Positions 10,121-22,320 of a DNA stretch of 64,000 bases are shown one piece after another (position 1 is the first letter of the stretch; every line of letters begins with the position of its first letter). The notes under the pieces are model-generated. The model was given only the letters and a program-made list of their open reading frames with translations, was not told the origin of the DNA and ran no database searches. The position numbers were made by a program, and so were the translations under genes. The DNA comes from Gnetum montanum (lineage: Eukaryota; Streptophyta; Gnetopsida; Gnetales; Gnetaceae). The stretch is from contig MNCI01002236.1 of NCBI GenBank assembly GCA_015680685.1, positions 69,127 to 133,126 on the forward strand, given 5' to 3'.

Positions 10121-11198
10121 ATGTTAGCAAGCCACGTAACCATGGCTAATGATGGTCATCCACAATGCATGAGTTGGAAAAATAGACATGAATGACATTT
10201 AAGGAGTAATAGAGATACTTTCAATGAGGATGATGATAATTTTCCTACACATAACTAAACTTTCATTTTTTCCAAGGCCCCACCATATTAGTGAGCTATT
10301 TGAAATCAATGATATATTAGGAAATGTATTTGAATTATATAACTAGCATCCATGGTCTATGTATGAGCATAATTGCTAAGTTATCTTTCCCAAAAACAAA
10401 AAACAAAAAAAAATTCTAAGCTTTTTAAATTAAATCCTCTTGCTTCCAAGGCATGCAAAACCTTTCTACTAAGAGTATGCATGGCACATTGCTATGAAAA
10501 AGACCAAAGGAACAATTGTTCTTGCTTCTTAATCCATTAAAGAATTGAGGAGGAGGCCTTCAAATCTAAGAGGAAGTACATATGAAGAGCTTAGAGAGAA
10601 AAATGTGGAAAATCTAATGGTTGATACATAAATTTGGATTGCATTCTAAATTGTTAACTAACACATTTAAAACCTATTTTAAGAGACTATAATTTAGGAT
10701 GTCTCGCACATGGGTATAGTCAGTTGGGAATAGTTAAAAGTAGAGAAAATTATGATTATTTTAACATTTAAGTTAAAACATTAAATCACATAAATATTTC
10801 ATTTAAGGAAAATATTTAAGTATGACAAATGAAAATATGCAAATATGATATCTAAATTTTAGTAATTAAAATATACAAATACCAAATTAAATACATACTT
10901 TACCAAAACGTGATAGAAGAAAATATGATAATTATGATATCAAATTTTTAAAATGTAAAATTCTATGGATATCATGTTAAATAAAGGATCCTTACTCAGA
11001 GCCATAGCATTCATCCTACTAAGCGAGGTGCTAAGAGGGTTAGTAGATGAGCGAAAGCCTAACCTCTTAGTGTGGTTGCATCTAGGCTTGAACCCAGGTC
11101 TTTAACTTAAGAAATGAACACCTTACCCTCACTTCAAATGATGGTCCCTGATATCATATTAATCAAGCTTTATAAAATAATAAAAATGCATATAAAAC
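10121..11198. other. Intergenic, AT-rich
   Basis: No gene was recognised. About 11010-11110 contains GAGCGAAAGCC and GGCTTGAACCCAGGTCT, which recalls a tRNA-like B box, but no A box or target duplication was found. Confidence 0.4.
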
Positions 11199-11655
11199 TG
11201 ATGAGCGTTAAAGTGTCACATCAACAGGGCCTCGTTTATGTGGTGTTGTCGTCAATGGGGCTACATCGATGTAGCATTTGCTACATCTACAAGGCCCCAT
11301 CAATGTAGTCCTATAGCAAAAACTATAAATATGAGCTCCCAACCATGTTTATGAACATTTAAGTCATAGTAGTAGCAGATTTCTTCTAGTTTGTCTATTT
11401 GAAAGTTAGAATATTTCTTTGAGTGCTTGTAGTAGGAGTTAGAAAGTGTATGGATCTTTATTCGAGCATTGTCGTACTTGAACCACACCAGTGTGTACGG
11501 CAATAAAGACGAGTCTTTTGATTAAACCTTGTAGCACTTAAAATAGATTAATGATTTATTTATGCATTTATTATTTTCATTAATTATGCTATTAATTAAG
11601 CTAAATTAGACTTCAAGAAATTAGTTAATTAATTAAGCTAAATAGATTAAACACA
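11199..11655 (+). repeat. 5' LTR of H, truncated at its right end
   Basis: Starts TGATGAGCG and follows the 3' LTR at 30914 to about its position 457, where the two diverge after AAATAGATTAAACA. It holds a perfect 14-bp palindrome at 11261-11274 (CTACATCGATGTAG), a TATAAATA box near 11323 and the poly(A) hairpin at 11456-11508. Confidence 0.85.
11456..11508 (+). other. R-region poly(A)-signal hairpin of H
   Basis: CTTTATT (11456-11462) pairs with AATAAAG (11502-11508). Inside, GTAC pairs with GTAC (11474-11477, 11495-11498) and ACA with TGT. Confidence 0.5.
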
Positions 11656-11849
11656 CCATTAGGGAAACATTGTAATGCCCCCCAATTGATTTGTGCCCGT
11701 GATGTTGCTTCAAAATCTTACAAATTTAGGCATCCAAGATCTTCAAGAGGAATACATTGTGAATGGTTATGAAACTCAAGACTAACATGCCACTGACACA
11801 TAATGCAGGCAAGATTGACACCAGGAGAAGCATCATGAGGTTGAGATGG
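11656..11849 (+). other. Remnant of the H leader
   Basis: Lies between the broken 5' LTR and the N insertion. No primer-binding site is visible, so the end of the LTR and the start of the leader have been deleted. Confidence 0.45.
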
Positions 11850-12724
11850 TGATGAGTCATGGTCTGTCAGGCCCAGTTAACAAAGCCCTGATACAAGATA
11901 CATGGTCTGTTAGGCCTAGTTATCGGAGCCTAGTTATCGGGGCCGCGATATCGCGTACGCGATATCACGGTTCCAGTGTGAGCCTATAAATAAAAGGTAG
12001 CACACTTGGTTTTGGGCATTAGTCATTAGTTTTTAGAGTTAAGTTTTGATTGTAGCTTTTGTTTTTCCTCTCAACCCTTTTCCTCCCAGTGTATGCTTGC
12101 AGTGTGGTGAATGTAATTGTATGGCATCCTTTATTCGAGTGTGACGTACTTGGACACGCACATGACTGACAATAAAGATCGAGATTACTTCATCATTGTA
12201 GCATTTACTTAGTTCAATTAATTATTTATTTAATTGTTATTTACTGCTTTCATAGTTAATCTCTTCTCACCCTTAAACTCCTGTTAATGTGGAATGAGTA
12301 CGACTTGATTACGAGCATTTAAGTGTGACTACTTGGTAATCCAGTACCGTACCTAGGATCTGCACTTGGTAATCCTAGTGGTAGTCATGCACAAAGTCCA
12401 AGATGTGTACGGATAATAGAGGAACGGATGCTCATCGCACTTAGGCTAGCTAGATTCTCTCTCACCATTTCTCTCTTAGCTTAGTCAATATTACTTTCCA
12501 TTGTCCTCAAGAGTAGCATTAGCATAGAAACACATCATACACCTCACTCTGGACTAAACCATATGTGACAAAGTTAATACTAGTCTAGGTGGAAAGACAA
12601 CGAACTGCGACCTAAGGCTAACTGTCTAGATGCCACAACTAGTTCGTCTGTGGAGTTCGATTGGATCGCATGTGTAACGCTTGTATTCGTATGGTTGAGT
12701 GTAGGGGTACCTCACCACTCATCA
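11850..12724 (+). repeat. 5' LTR of N
   Basis: Starts TGATGAGTCATGG and ends CCACTCATCA. U3 has the GCGATATCGCG/ACGCGATATCACG pair just before TATAAATA (about 11986). The poly(A) region has CTTTATT (12129-12135) and AATAAAG (12171-12177). Confidence 0.92.
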
Positions 12725-12725
12725 T

Positions 12726-12743
12726 TAGCACCATTGTCGGAGA
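12726..12743 (+). other. Primer-binding site of N (tRNA-Asp type, CpG-decayed)
   Basis: TAGCACCATTGTCGGAGA follows the LTR by one base. It aligns with TGGCGCCGTTGCCGGGGA, the usual site of many plant gypsy elements for tRNA-Asp. All five differences are G to A or C to T, as expected from deamination of methylated DNA. Confidence 0.7.
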
Positions 12744-12865
12744 CGATGCTAGTTATCTAGATTAGTTATATCATACAAGTTCACTGTATAGGAATTAATG
12801 ATATATCTTTTAGCAAGAAAAAATTATAAAAAGTCACACATAAATTCATACACAATTTCACAACC

Positions 12866-14832
12866 ATGGCTATCCTACAAGGCTATAACAATGGCACACC
12901 TAGTGAGGAAATTCATTGGAGAACCAACGAATTATATGACAATGAAGAATGGAGTACGCAACCCAAGGTGGAGGTTTCTTATAAACATAAACAAAGGCAA
13001 CATCATCCCAATGCATAGAAGCACAACTTACTCAATGACGATGAACCCCTACTAGCCACTACAAGCCTAACGCAAATACAAGAGGTTGTTCGAATCTCTC
13101 GTAGGCATCGTAAAGAGAGCTGTCTACCTAGGCTCAATTTAAACAACTTTCCCAATTTCTCAGGAGGCTATGACTTAGATCCGCATCAACATTTACAAGC
13201 ATTCTATGATGCTTGTATAGGGAACAACATTGATAACATTTGGCAAAAACTTAAGCTCTTTCCTATGACACTTGTTGGCCAAGAAAAAGTATGGTATAAA
13301 TCATTAAAACCAAATTCAATACGATGCTGGCCAACAATGGTAGAACTCTTTAGCGAAAGATATCAAACCTACGCAAGAGTGTCAGCCTTGAGGAAACAAA
13401 TCCAAGAGTGGAAACAAGCACAACATGAACCCTTGGACATGACCTTAGAAAGATATTATGCACTATTAAACAACTATCTAGGCCATGAGTTCTCTGAGGA
13501 AAGGCTAATGTATCATATCATTGATGGGCTTCATGATGAAACAAGAGAAACCTTAGGGATGTATGCACAAGGTCAACTATACGAACTATGAACCCATCAA
13601 GTCCAAGAGCTTATTAAGTGGGTAGCAAAAGAAGAAGGAGAAATGGCTAGATGGGAGAGTGTTGAGAAACATCAACAGGACTAAAATCTCAACTTAACAA
13701 AGGTCCATAATCACAAAAAGGAGAAATCAACCAATCTCAGGGAAGAAAAACCATCTTTGCCAGTACCACAATCATTAGAGGAAGTCAAGGAAAAGATTAA
13801 TAAGATGTTGGAATGGATGCATAAAAAGTGTGGAGAATATATCGATATTATTGGAGATAGAGTTTTGAAAACCCGAGAAACAGGACAAAGTATCACTAGA
13901 CAATCACAAAGTAGGGATAAGAAAAATAAGAGCTCAATCATATGTATGAATGCAACATTTTCTTGTACTATCATCCCAAGGGCCAATGCCCAATCTTGTT
14001 ACATTTATACGAGCATTGGGGAAATATGTTACAGCCAGAGTTCATACAAAGATATTGTGTTCGATCACAGTGGCAACAATCCCAGTCGTGAGGGAAGTCA
14101 TTCCTAAACTAGAGACACCCTTCATATCATCCAAATCCAAATGCTTATCTAGTTCAATATTCTGTTTCCCCAATTGGGCCAACATACTCTATCTCACCGC
14201 ATTACCTTTCTCCTTAATACTATCAGCCCATGTCCTCAACACAACCACCACCTTGTGCATCTTACACTTTTCTTAATTTTCAACATTCTCATCCTTTCCC
14301 TCCTACATCGCCACCAACTATTCCTAAGGTGTTTGCGCCACAGCAACAACCCCTGAATGTTACTTGTGCTACTATTGCCAATAGCAGTGAGAGACCTCAG
14401 CAACATCGAAGGCGTCCCTTCTTTAGAAATGACCCTAGGAAGGGACAACACAATTCCAAGGCCATTGCATCCTCCAAATTAGCACAAGTCCAACACTGTG
14501 GTGCATCAAACCTAATGCCTCATGTCACTTCATCAGGGCCACCAGTTAACACTCCAACAACCATACGGCCCAATGAACACAAGCATGGAGGGCAATGTCT
14601 CAATCCTTGCACACCATCTAATGGTTCCAAATATCATAGTGGGTCAACTCTTTATCTGAGAACCACATCTCATAAATTGCCCCACTATGCTTACTATAGC
14701 CAAGTGTATGAACCCCAATGGGGTAAGTATGACCAAGTCTTAATACTTCCAACATGCAAGGATCCTCATCTTCCATTTATTAATCCTTGCCATCCTCAAC
14801 CGTTCAGTTATGGGGGATATCCCCCATTCTAG
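12866..14832 (+). pseudogene. gag of N
   Basis: The frame opens at ATG 12866 (MAILQGYNNGTPSEE) and runs through the retrotransposon gag domain, with motifs such as FSGGYDLDPHQHLQAFYDA, KLFPMTLVG and WPTMVELFSERY, then a coiled region and a proline-rich tail (14230-14832). In-frame stops lie at about 13018 and 13589, and at least one frameshift precedes the tail. The same domain occurs, more decayed, in H at about 19180-19700. Gag forms the virus-like particle. Here it is the only protein gene of the original element that is recognisable apart from a remnant of the extra ORF. Confidence 0.85.
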
Positions 14833-16727
14833 TAATAAGCAGGATTAATAACCACTTTTTATTTTCTTCAATCTTACAACTTTTTGTTTTCCAGTTTTTC
14901 ATTTTTCAATTTCTTGTTTTATCTTTTTGTCTTTTTGTCTTTTTATGTTTTTATAAGTAATCTCATCTACAAATAAAACACTCATGTGGCTCATTGGTTG
15001 AGGTGTATTCTATGTTATCAATTCTCGAGCGATCAATTATTTGGACAATGAGCCCATTACACCCACTCATCCATTCTACAAATAAGAGGTTCTGTTCGAG
15101 GGTACAGTGATATTCTTGACATTCTTGAAACTTAAAATTAATTTTGTATTCATTGTACCCGAAATGAAGAAGTATGGATCAAGAGGGAATGATTAGGGTG
15201 TGACATCAAGGGGACTTGGAGATTCTCTTTGGTGACATCTGTGGGAGTTATCAGGTAACATGGTTGTACTAAGATCCTTGTAGATCTAACGGAAAATTGG
15301 AGTAAGAGTAATCAAAAGGGCACTAAAAAATCCAATTTTGTTCTAGGGGGTTCCACTGGAAAGACATGCACCCATGCCTGAAGGTTGGTGGCTTCTTTGG
15401 ATTCAGCAATCGAACAAAAAAAGAGAGAAAGAAGAAAAGAAAAAGAAAAGAAAAGCAGAAAAAGGAAGTGCCACAAAGAAAAAATCACTCCTCCCTTGAA
15501 TCAAATGCCAAGTGATCGTATGCCATGTTGCTCTAGTACTCTCATAGTTGCTCATCATGGGATGAACCAATGCGGTGTCACTGATCAGAGGAATGGACTT
15601 GGTCCTGATCTTGGGACGATGGGTTAATGACATGTTAATATGCTTTACACGTAGGATTCATTGGGCCCTGGGTCAGTTACCTCATGTCCCAATCTCTACA
15701 ATCCCTTCTATACCCCATCTCATCTCACGTTCATATAATTGTTGCTTATGTCTCATGTAGCATAGAACTCTTACCTCATTCTGGTGATATTTACATGTGT
15801 GTGTTTTGTCGAATTAGTGTGGATTACATTTAACCCTTTGAGCGCCCACAGACACTTTTAAGCATGGTTACGCAAGGGCATTAAAGGTTGGAACCTACTT
15901 TGGGGAGGACCCACTTGCGTAATTTTTGTAATTTACACTCAATGACCCATCTTCCACATACCATTTATTATCCTTAGCATATTGCCAACAATTTTCTTTC
16001 CCTTATTACTATCCCTCTGATTCAACGTTCCTATGAATCATCACATAGCCTTTTTCTCTACCATCCAAGGTCTTTATTGATAAATTCCACACCATCATAA
16101 TTTTTGTGACTTTAGAACTAGTTGAATTACCCTGGAACCCTTTAACAATCATCCAGATGTCCTTAGTTTACATAGTTTAATTTCAAAAAAATATTAAAAA
16201 TTTGGTACATTCTCTAAGTGCCCTAACTTCGATGAAAATATATATACGTGACCCCCCTGTGCTAATCAACATCATTTGCAACTATTCATGCAGGGGAAGT
16301 TTTTCAAATTCCTCTCTATGACTTGCGATTGCGTGTCCCTTGCTTTGATATCCATAACTTGCTCGTTGGTACTCCAATTTTCATTTCGTTTAAACCTACT
16401 TGAACCTGGAGTGTTTAGCTTAGTTGTGGGGAAGGGGCACACACAAAATAGTGCATAAATTTTTTGAAATTCATCATCGTATGAAGGACATATTTAAGGG
16501 TAATTAGTTGTAAAATTAAGAATAAAATGTGTCAAAAAAATTTCATCCAGAAAATTAAATTTGGAAACCACCTAAGCAAAGAGGACTCAACTTTATAATC
16601 TTTTAGGGACATGTTCTTCCAATAATTAACATCATATGGAAATAAAGAAAATTCATTAAGGCAAGCAGTAAGGTATAACCTAACTTGGATAACAACTTTA
16701 CTAACGATTGGCCTCGTGTGATTGCAG
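14833..16727 (+). other. Noncoding region of N joined directly to gag
   Basis: The T-rich part at 14860-14960 matches the region that follows integrase in H (24460-24620), so the pol genes were removed between these points. GGGGAGGACCCACTTGC (near 15900) belongs to the block conserved in E1, H and B. A TATATATA tract at 16239-16246 is followed by CGTGACC and lies 481 bp before the extra-ORF acceptor. Confidence 0.6.
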
Positions 16728-17345
16728 ATAGCCCTGAGACATGGACAATAGAAAGGTCCTACTCAAGGTGCGATCAAACAACCTAAGAGAGGTGAAGGAC
16801 AAGTTCCTGTCGAACAACATGCAAAGTAGGAGGAACAATCATTTAGCATCCACCAAGAGGACCCTGCTACTGTACAATCAAGGTAGGTAGAAGGAGGAGC
16901 GGCTGCTACGGCTAAATAGGGACAACATCTCATGTTGCCCTAGGATTCTGTTCAAGCCATTCACAAGAAGTCCACATTCACGATAGTGATTGTGGAGTTA
17001 AAATTTGGATCATTTGTAGAATTTTCTTCGAAGGCCATTAGGGATCACCTCACAAGGTCTCTGTTACGGCCTACCCTCTCTGAAAGTGGTGCCTGGTACT
17101 TAGGGGAAATGTACGAATTTGGCACAACAAAGAAGAAGGCACCACAATTAACATTTTTGGTGTGACTATTGATTTCTTTGTTCAAGCCATTTCAGAAGTA
17201 TTAAACCTTCTGAATACAAGGCCAAAGGTTGCTAAGAACCAGCTGGACACTTTTAGAACTGGGCAACTTAATAAATTGTTGACAGAGAATAAAAGGGTGG
17301 CAAAAGAAAAAGAGAAGGCTAATTGGGATGCCTCTATGGCACAAG
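16728..17345 (+). pseudogene. Remnant of the extra ORF in N
   Basis: Begins right after an AG preceded by TACTAAC (branch point, 23 bases upstream). The expected ATG is ATA. The frame contains LKFGSFVEF followed by a lysine-rich stretch, matching LKFG in H and VNFGSFLDLAPKEV in B. Several stops interrupt it, and it is shorter than in H and B. Confidence 0.5.
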
Positions 17346-17684
17346 CATAAACTTACATGCATGCCAAGGCACTCAAGGCCTTATAAGAGGAGAAACTCTA
17401 GGCCATACTTCAACGCCATCAAATCCCAAGACCTGGAGCACAAGAAAAGGGAAAGACACCTATGGAGGAGCCATCGCCACTAGGAACTATATGAGTTCCA
17501 TCAATTTTGTAGTAGTAGGATTTTTTTTGCATTCTCTATGTTGTGTCTTAATTTTTCTTTGATTCCACACTGTGGCATGAACCCATTCTCACCAATCAAT
17601 AATCCCATACCTATCCACTATGTAAGCAATGGAGCTTGTTCTCTCTATAACTCGAGGACGAGTTTTTATTCAGTTGTGGAGGTA

Positions 17685-18658
17685 TGATGAGTCATGGTCT
17701 GTCAGGCCCAGTTATTGGAGCCCTATTATTGGAGCCTTGATACAAGATACATGGTCTGTCAGGCCCAGTTATCGGAGCCTAGTTATTAGGGTCACAATAT
17801 CATAGCCACAATATCATGTACGCGATATTGCGTATGCGATATCATGGTTCTATTGTGAGCTTATAAATAAAAGGTAGCACACTTGGTTTTGGGCATTAGT
17901 CATTAGTTTTTAGAGTTAAGTTTTGATTTTATTTTATTTTCCTCTCAACCCTTTTACTCCCAGTGTATGCTTGCAGTGTGGTGAATGTAATTGTATGACA
18001 TTCTTTATTCGAGTGTTACGTACTTGGACACGTACATGACTGGCAATAAAGATCAAGATTACTTCATCATTGCAACATTCACTTGGTTCAATTAATTATT
18101 TATTTTATTGTTATTTACTGCTTTCCTAGTTAATCTCTTCTCACCCTTAAACTCCTGTTAACGCGGAATGAGTACGACTTGATTACGAGCATTTAAGTGT
18201 GACTACTTGGTAATCCAATAGTGTACCTAGGATCTGCGCTTGGTAATCCCAGTGGTAGTCGTGCACAAAGTCTAGGATGTGTAAAGATAATCAAGGAATG
18301 GATGTTCATCGCACTTAGGCTAGCTAGATTCNTAGGATGTGTAAAGATAATCAAGGAATGGATGTTCATCGCACTTAGGCTAGCTATATTCTCTCTCACC
18401 CTTTCTCTCTTAGCTTAGTCAATATTACTTTCCATTGTCCTCAGGAGTAGCATTAGCATAGAAACACATCATACACCTCACTCTAAACTAAACCATACGT
18501 GACAAAGCTAATACTAGTCCAAGTGAGAAGACAACAAACTATGACCTAAGGCTAACTGTCTAGATGCCACAACTAGTCCGTCTGCGGAGTTCGACTGGAT
18601 CGCATGTGTAACACTCATATTCATATGGTTGAGTGTAGGGGTACCTTGCCACTCATCA
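17685..18658 (+). repeat. 3' LTR of N
   Basis: Same family as 11850-12724, preceded by CGAGGACGAG and the purine tract GTTGTGGAGG. Its U3 palindromes have lost CpGs relative to the 5' copy. It is longer than the 5' LTR because of a U3 repeat and the assembly duplication at 18273-18391. Confidence 0.92.
18273..18391. other. Assembly join: 59-bp duplication around a single N
   Basis: The 59 bases at 18273-18331 recur at 18333-18391 with one mismatch, separated by one N at 18332. The 5' LTR has this stretch once. This looks like two contig ends that overlap but were placed side by side. Confidence 0.9.
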
Positions 18659-18663
18659 GATGG

Positions 18664-20678
18664 GGAAATGGTTTATCAAACCCTTGTTCCTGCTAAACCA
18701 AGACAATAATGAGGGCCCTTTCTCTGAAGGATCTCAACGTGAAAATTCTCCACCTCTCATTACTAATGATGGGGGTGTAAACCTAAAATTACATTCCACT
18801 ATCAACAAACCAGGTTTAGGAAAAGATGGCAGTCAAGGTAAGGGATTGGATAAGCATCAAGACAATAAAAAAACCAATGAATGTGGCTGTAACAATTGAA
18901 GGGGAATTGGCAGATACCATGGTGGTGGCAATCCTCCTCCCTCTTCACCCTCTCTATCTACATCCTCTTCTTCCTCTTCTTTTGGTTCTAAAAGATGTCG
19001 TAGAAGGAACAACCATGATGAAGGTGAACAACATGACCATTGTAGACAAAGGGGTAATAGAGGACATCATCAGTGACAATGAAATAATGATGATGATGAG
19101 CCTTTGTTGGTAACTCAAAGCATTCTTAACATTGTAGAGTCAATCAAGATTTCAACTAGGTATGTGAAAGATAGTCAGATTAAATGCTTAGACATGAACA
19201 ATATTCCAAGATTTAAGGGGTGATATAACTTTGATCCATAGACACATCTATAAGCTTTCCATGATGCTTGTGCCTTGTAAAACATTAAAAATGATTGGCA
19301 GAAACTTAAGCTCTTTCCTAGAACACTCATTAAGGAAGTAGAAAGATGGTATTGGTCCTTAGAGCTAGAATCCATTCATAGATGGAGTACCATGATGGAA
19401 CTATTTAATGATAAATACTAGACATACTCCGAAGTGTCTAATTTGAGAAGGAAAATGTAAGGCTGGAAACAGGGAACACACAAACCCTTGGATGCTGCCA
19501 TGGGTAGATATTATTCTCTCTTACACTAATGCTCTAGCCATGGTTATTCTTAGAGGGAATAACTCTGCCACATCATAGATGGGCTCAGAGTAGAAACCAA
19601 AAGAACTCTTGGGGTTTATGCCTAAGGGAGACTATCCAAATTGAGAGCTCATCAAATACAAGGGCTAATAGAGTAGGTAGCGAAAGAAGAAGGTGAGTTG
19701 TGAAAAAGAAAAAGTGTAGAAGAATATAATAGGGACCCTTTCATTAGGAAAAGGGAGCTCTAATTCTATGATGAGGAGGAGTCACTACCCAACAAAGTGG
19801 TATTTAGGAAAACCTTGCCCATCCAAAAGTCTTTTTTTTGACATTTGGGAAAAGGTTGATAAATTATGGGACTCTTTGAATAAAAAGTTCCAAATTGCTA
19901 TAAATATTATTGAATCTAAAGAGTGAAATAGTGATGGTGACCACAAGAGGCAGAAAGAAGTTAAACATGCCTACCAAATAGGTAAGGGCAAAGTTGTTGC
20001 AGTAGAAGAAGTTGTGGCAATAGACTATAATGATGATGTTGGATGTGACATTTGTCAATATGAACATTCAAAGGGATGTTTCCCTATGGTGTCACACTTA
20101 CAAGAGTTTAGGATGTATGCACTAAATCCTTGACTAACAAAGAGGTAAGCACCCAGAAGATTGCCTTATCCTCAGAGCAATCCAAGGTAGTTCCACCTAC
20201 AACAATAGGCTTACCATCCAAGTGGAGTTCCACCACAACCATATGAATAATATCAATAGTGGCACTAGTCACATACATGGAAAATGCCATTGCCAAGATA
20301 GCAGTACCCTTATAGGAAATCATATCCATACAGGGACTATGTTCAGTAATCCATTTCTCCACAAAGCTCTACAAGCCATGCATCATTTCAACATCACTAT
20401 GATCCTCTAGAGTACCATCGAACTAATTCACCATCTACTCAAGGGGAGCATCCATATCCATACCATCCTTCAAATTCTTGTACACACATACCTCTACCCT
20501 CAACCTAGTTACCTCCTACTCTATCCATGCAAGGTGAAATTCCCCCACAGCCACAACAATGAAATGCTACGAGGGTTGTAAATTTACAACTAGCGTTCCA
20601 GCCAAGTGATTTAGACAATCGATCCAAGAAACAACCATTTTTTCAATTCAATAGTCCTCCCAATCCTCACAACCTAAT
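18664..20678 (+). pseudogene. gag region of H
   Basis: From about 19180 the frame parallels gag of N (for example KLFPRTL against KLFPMTL, then the helical domain, then VAKEEGE). It has many stops, typically TAG or TAA where N has Gln or Trp codons. The region 20380-20680 is proline- and glutamine-rich, like the gag tail of N. Confidence 0.7.
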
Positions 20679-21530
20679 GTGGTTGGTTGCCTTGTATCTT
20701 CAACACAATCATCCTCTACATCAAACACATTCAAGTACCCTTCAAACCAACCATCACCTCAAATCCACACTGTGATGTTAACTCATGCTATTTCCAATTG
20801 GATCAAGGTTGACAACCTTTCCACGAAACGATCTAACCTAGGAAGTCCTCTTATTTACTTACAGATCACTAGAAATGAGCCATGCAAGGCTCTTCTTGAT
20901 TCTGGTTCCAATGTTAATCTCATCTCCTATGATATGTACAAGGCCTAGAACCTATTGCCTCTCAGGAAGAGTAATATTTTTTTGGAATTGGTAGACTAGT
21001 AAATCACTATCCCTTTGGGGTTAGTGGAGGACATTGTGACCATAGTTTGTGGGTGGTCCTATCCCACTAATCTTTTGGTGATCAAGGTAGAAAAATGCAA
21101 TCATTATGGAACATGCATGGTTAAGCACTGTTGATGCACAAATGGGATCAAAGACCTCTCCTTGGAGATCTCTAAGGAAAATGAATTTGAATGACTAGAG
21201 AAGAAGTAGGTTCCATGGATTGCATATAACGATAATGGGTGCAATTACGTGTAAAAAATATGGTCCATCAAAAGTACATACCTTAAAGCATGCAATTGGT
21301 GTGCACAAGAAACAGATATCAAAAGGTGTCTACACATAGTAGCCACAAAACAGGAGGGTACCCAATGGCTAACAATTGACTTTGATAGCAACAAAATATG
21401 CATGGAACCCTCTAAGAGCCTAACATGTGCTTATATCAAAGGTATGGATGAACTTGAGAAAGTTCATTGCCAACTCTTCGATGATGATACCTATTTGGGA
21501 GAGTTGGAAACCCTTGATAATTTCAAGTAG
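20679..21530 (+). pseudogene. Aspartic protease region of H
   Basis: The open frame ends with CKALLDSGSNVNLISYDMYKA, in which the DSG triad is the active site of a retropepsin that cuts the gag-pol polyprotein. Downstream text to 21530 is broken by stops. The typical second half of the fold is only weakly visible. Confidence 0.65.
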
Positions 21531-22320
21531 GAGCCCCTAGAGTTAAAAACTCTACTAGCTAGCATGGAGTATGCATTTTTAGAAAATGAAAAGTTAGTTA
21601 TAATTAATGTAAATCTTGATCCTGAACAACAAGACAAGCTATTGAGCATGGTCAACAAATGGCCAATAGCCTTTGCTTAGTCATATCTCAAGTTGACTAG
21701 AATTGATCCAAGGATATGCTAGCATCACATTTACATCAACCCGACCATGAAGCCAAGAAGACATCCACAAAGGGGGTTGAACCCCAAGTTAAAATAGATC
21801 ATCAAAGAGGAAATAGAATAACTCCTTAAGGTGAGGTTCATCTATCCCATTGCGGATAGTGAGTGGGTTAGCCCACTCATAATTATGGCAAAGAAAGGTG
21901 GAAAGTGGTAGGTCTACATCAACTTTAGGCTATTGAACATGACAACCTTTAAAGATCATTTTCCATTACCATTTGTGGACCAAGTGTTGAATACCAAATC
22001 TAGGCATTGTTATTATAGTTTCTTGCATGATTATAGTGGCTATAACCAAATTCAGATTGCACTAGAAGATCAGGTCAAGAAAACATTCACAAATCCCTTG
22101 CATATTATAAGATGTCATTCGGTTTATGTAATTCCCTTGCAACATTCCAACACCTGGTCCTTAGTATTTTTCAACAAAAAATTGGTAGCAGGGTAGAAGT
22201 CTTTATGGATGACTTATCTACCTATGGGGCTACATTTGAGCAAGCCCTAAATCACCTTGAGAAGGTATTAAAAAGATGTGTTGAAAAAAACCTTAAGCTC
22301 AATTGGTAGAAAGGCCACTT
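21531..22320 (+). pseudogene. Reverse transcriptase of H
   Basis: Recognisable pieces in order are WVSPLIIM.KKGGKW with a following FRLLN, then HFPLPFVDQVL, then SGYNQIQIALEDQ, and FMDDLSTYG near 22205, the YxDD active-site box with Phe at its first place. Stops and a frameshift near 22100-22200 break it. The domain would copy the element RNA to DNA in the particle. Confidence 0.8.

Larger units (their letters stand above)
11845..18663 (+). mobile_element. Non-autonomous Athila-like element N, target duplication GATGG
   Basis: Two LTRs of one family (11850-12724 and 17685-18658) are flanked by GATGG on both sides (11845-11849 and 18659-18663). The internal part has a primer-binding site, a gag region and a proline-rich gag end, then goes directly into the noncoding region that follows integrase in H. 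Protease, reverse transcriptase, RNase H and integrase are absent. N must have depended on enzymes of other elements, and H or its relatives are the natural candidates because they share ends, primer site and gag type. Confidence 0.93.

Noticed and set aside
11010-11110. tRNA gene or SINE suggested by GGCTTGAACCCAGG
   Set aside because: No A box, no cloverleaf pairing and no target duplication were found.
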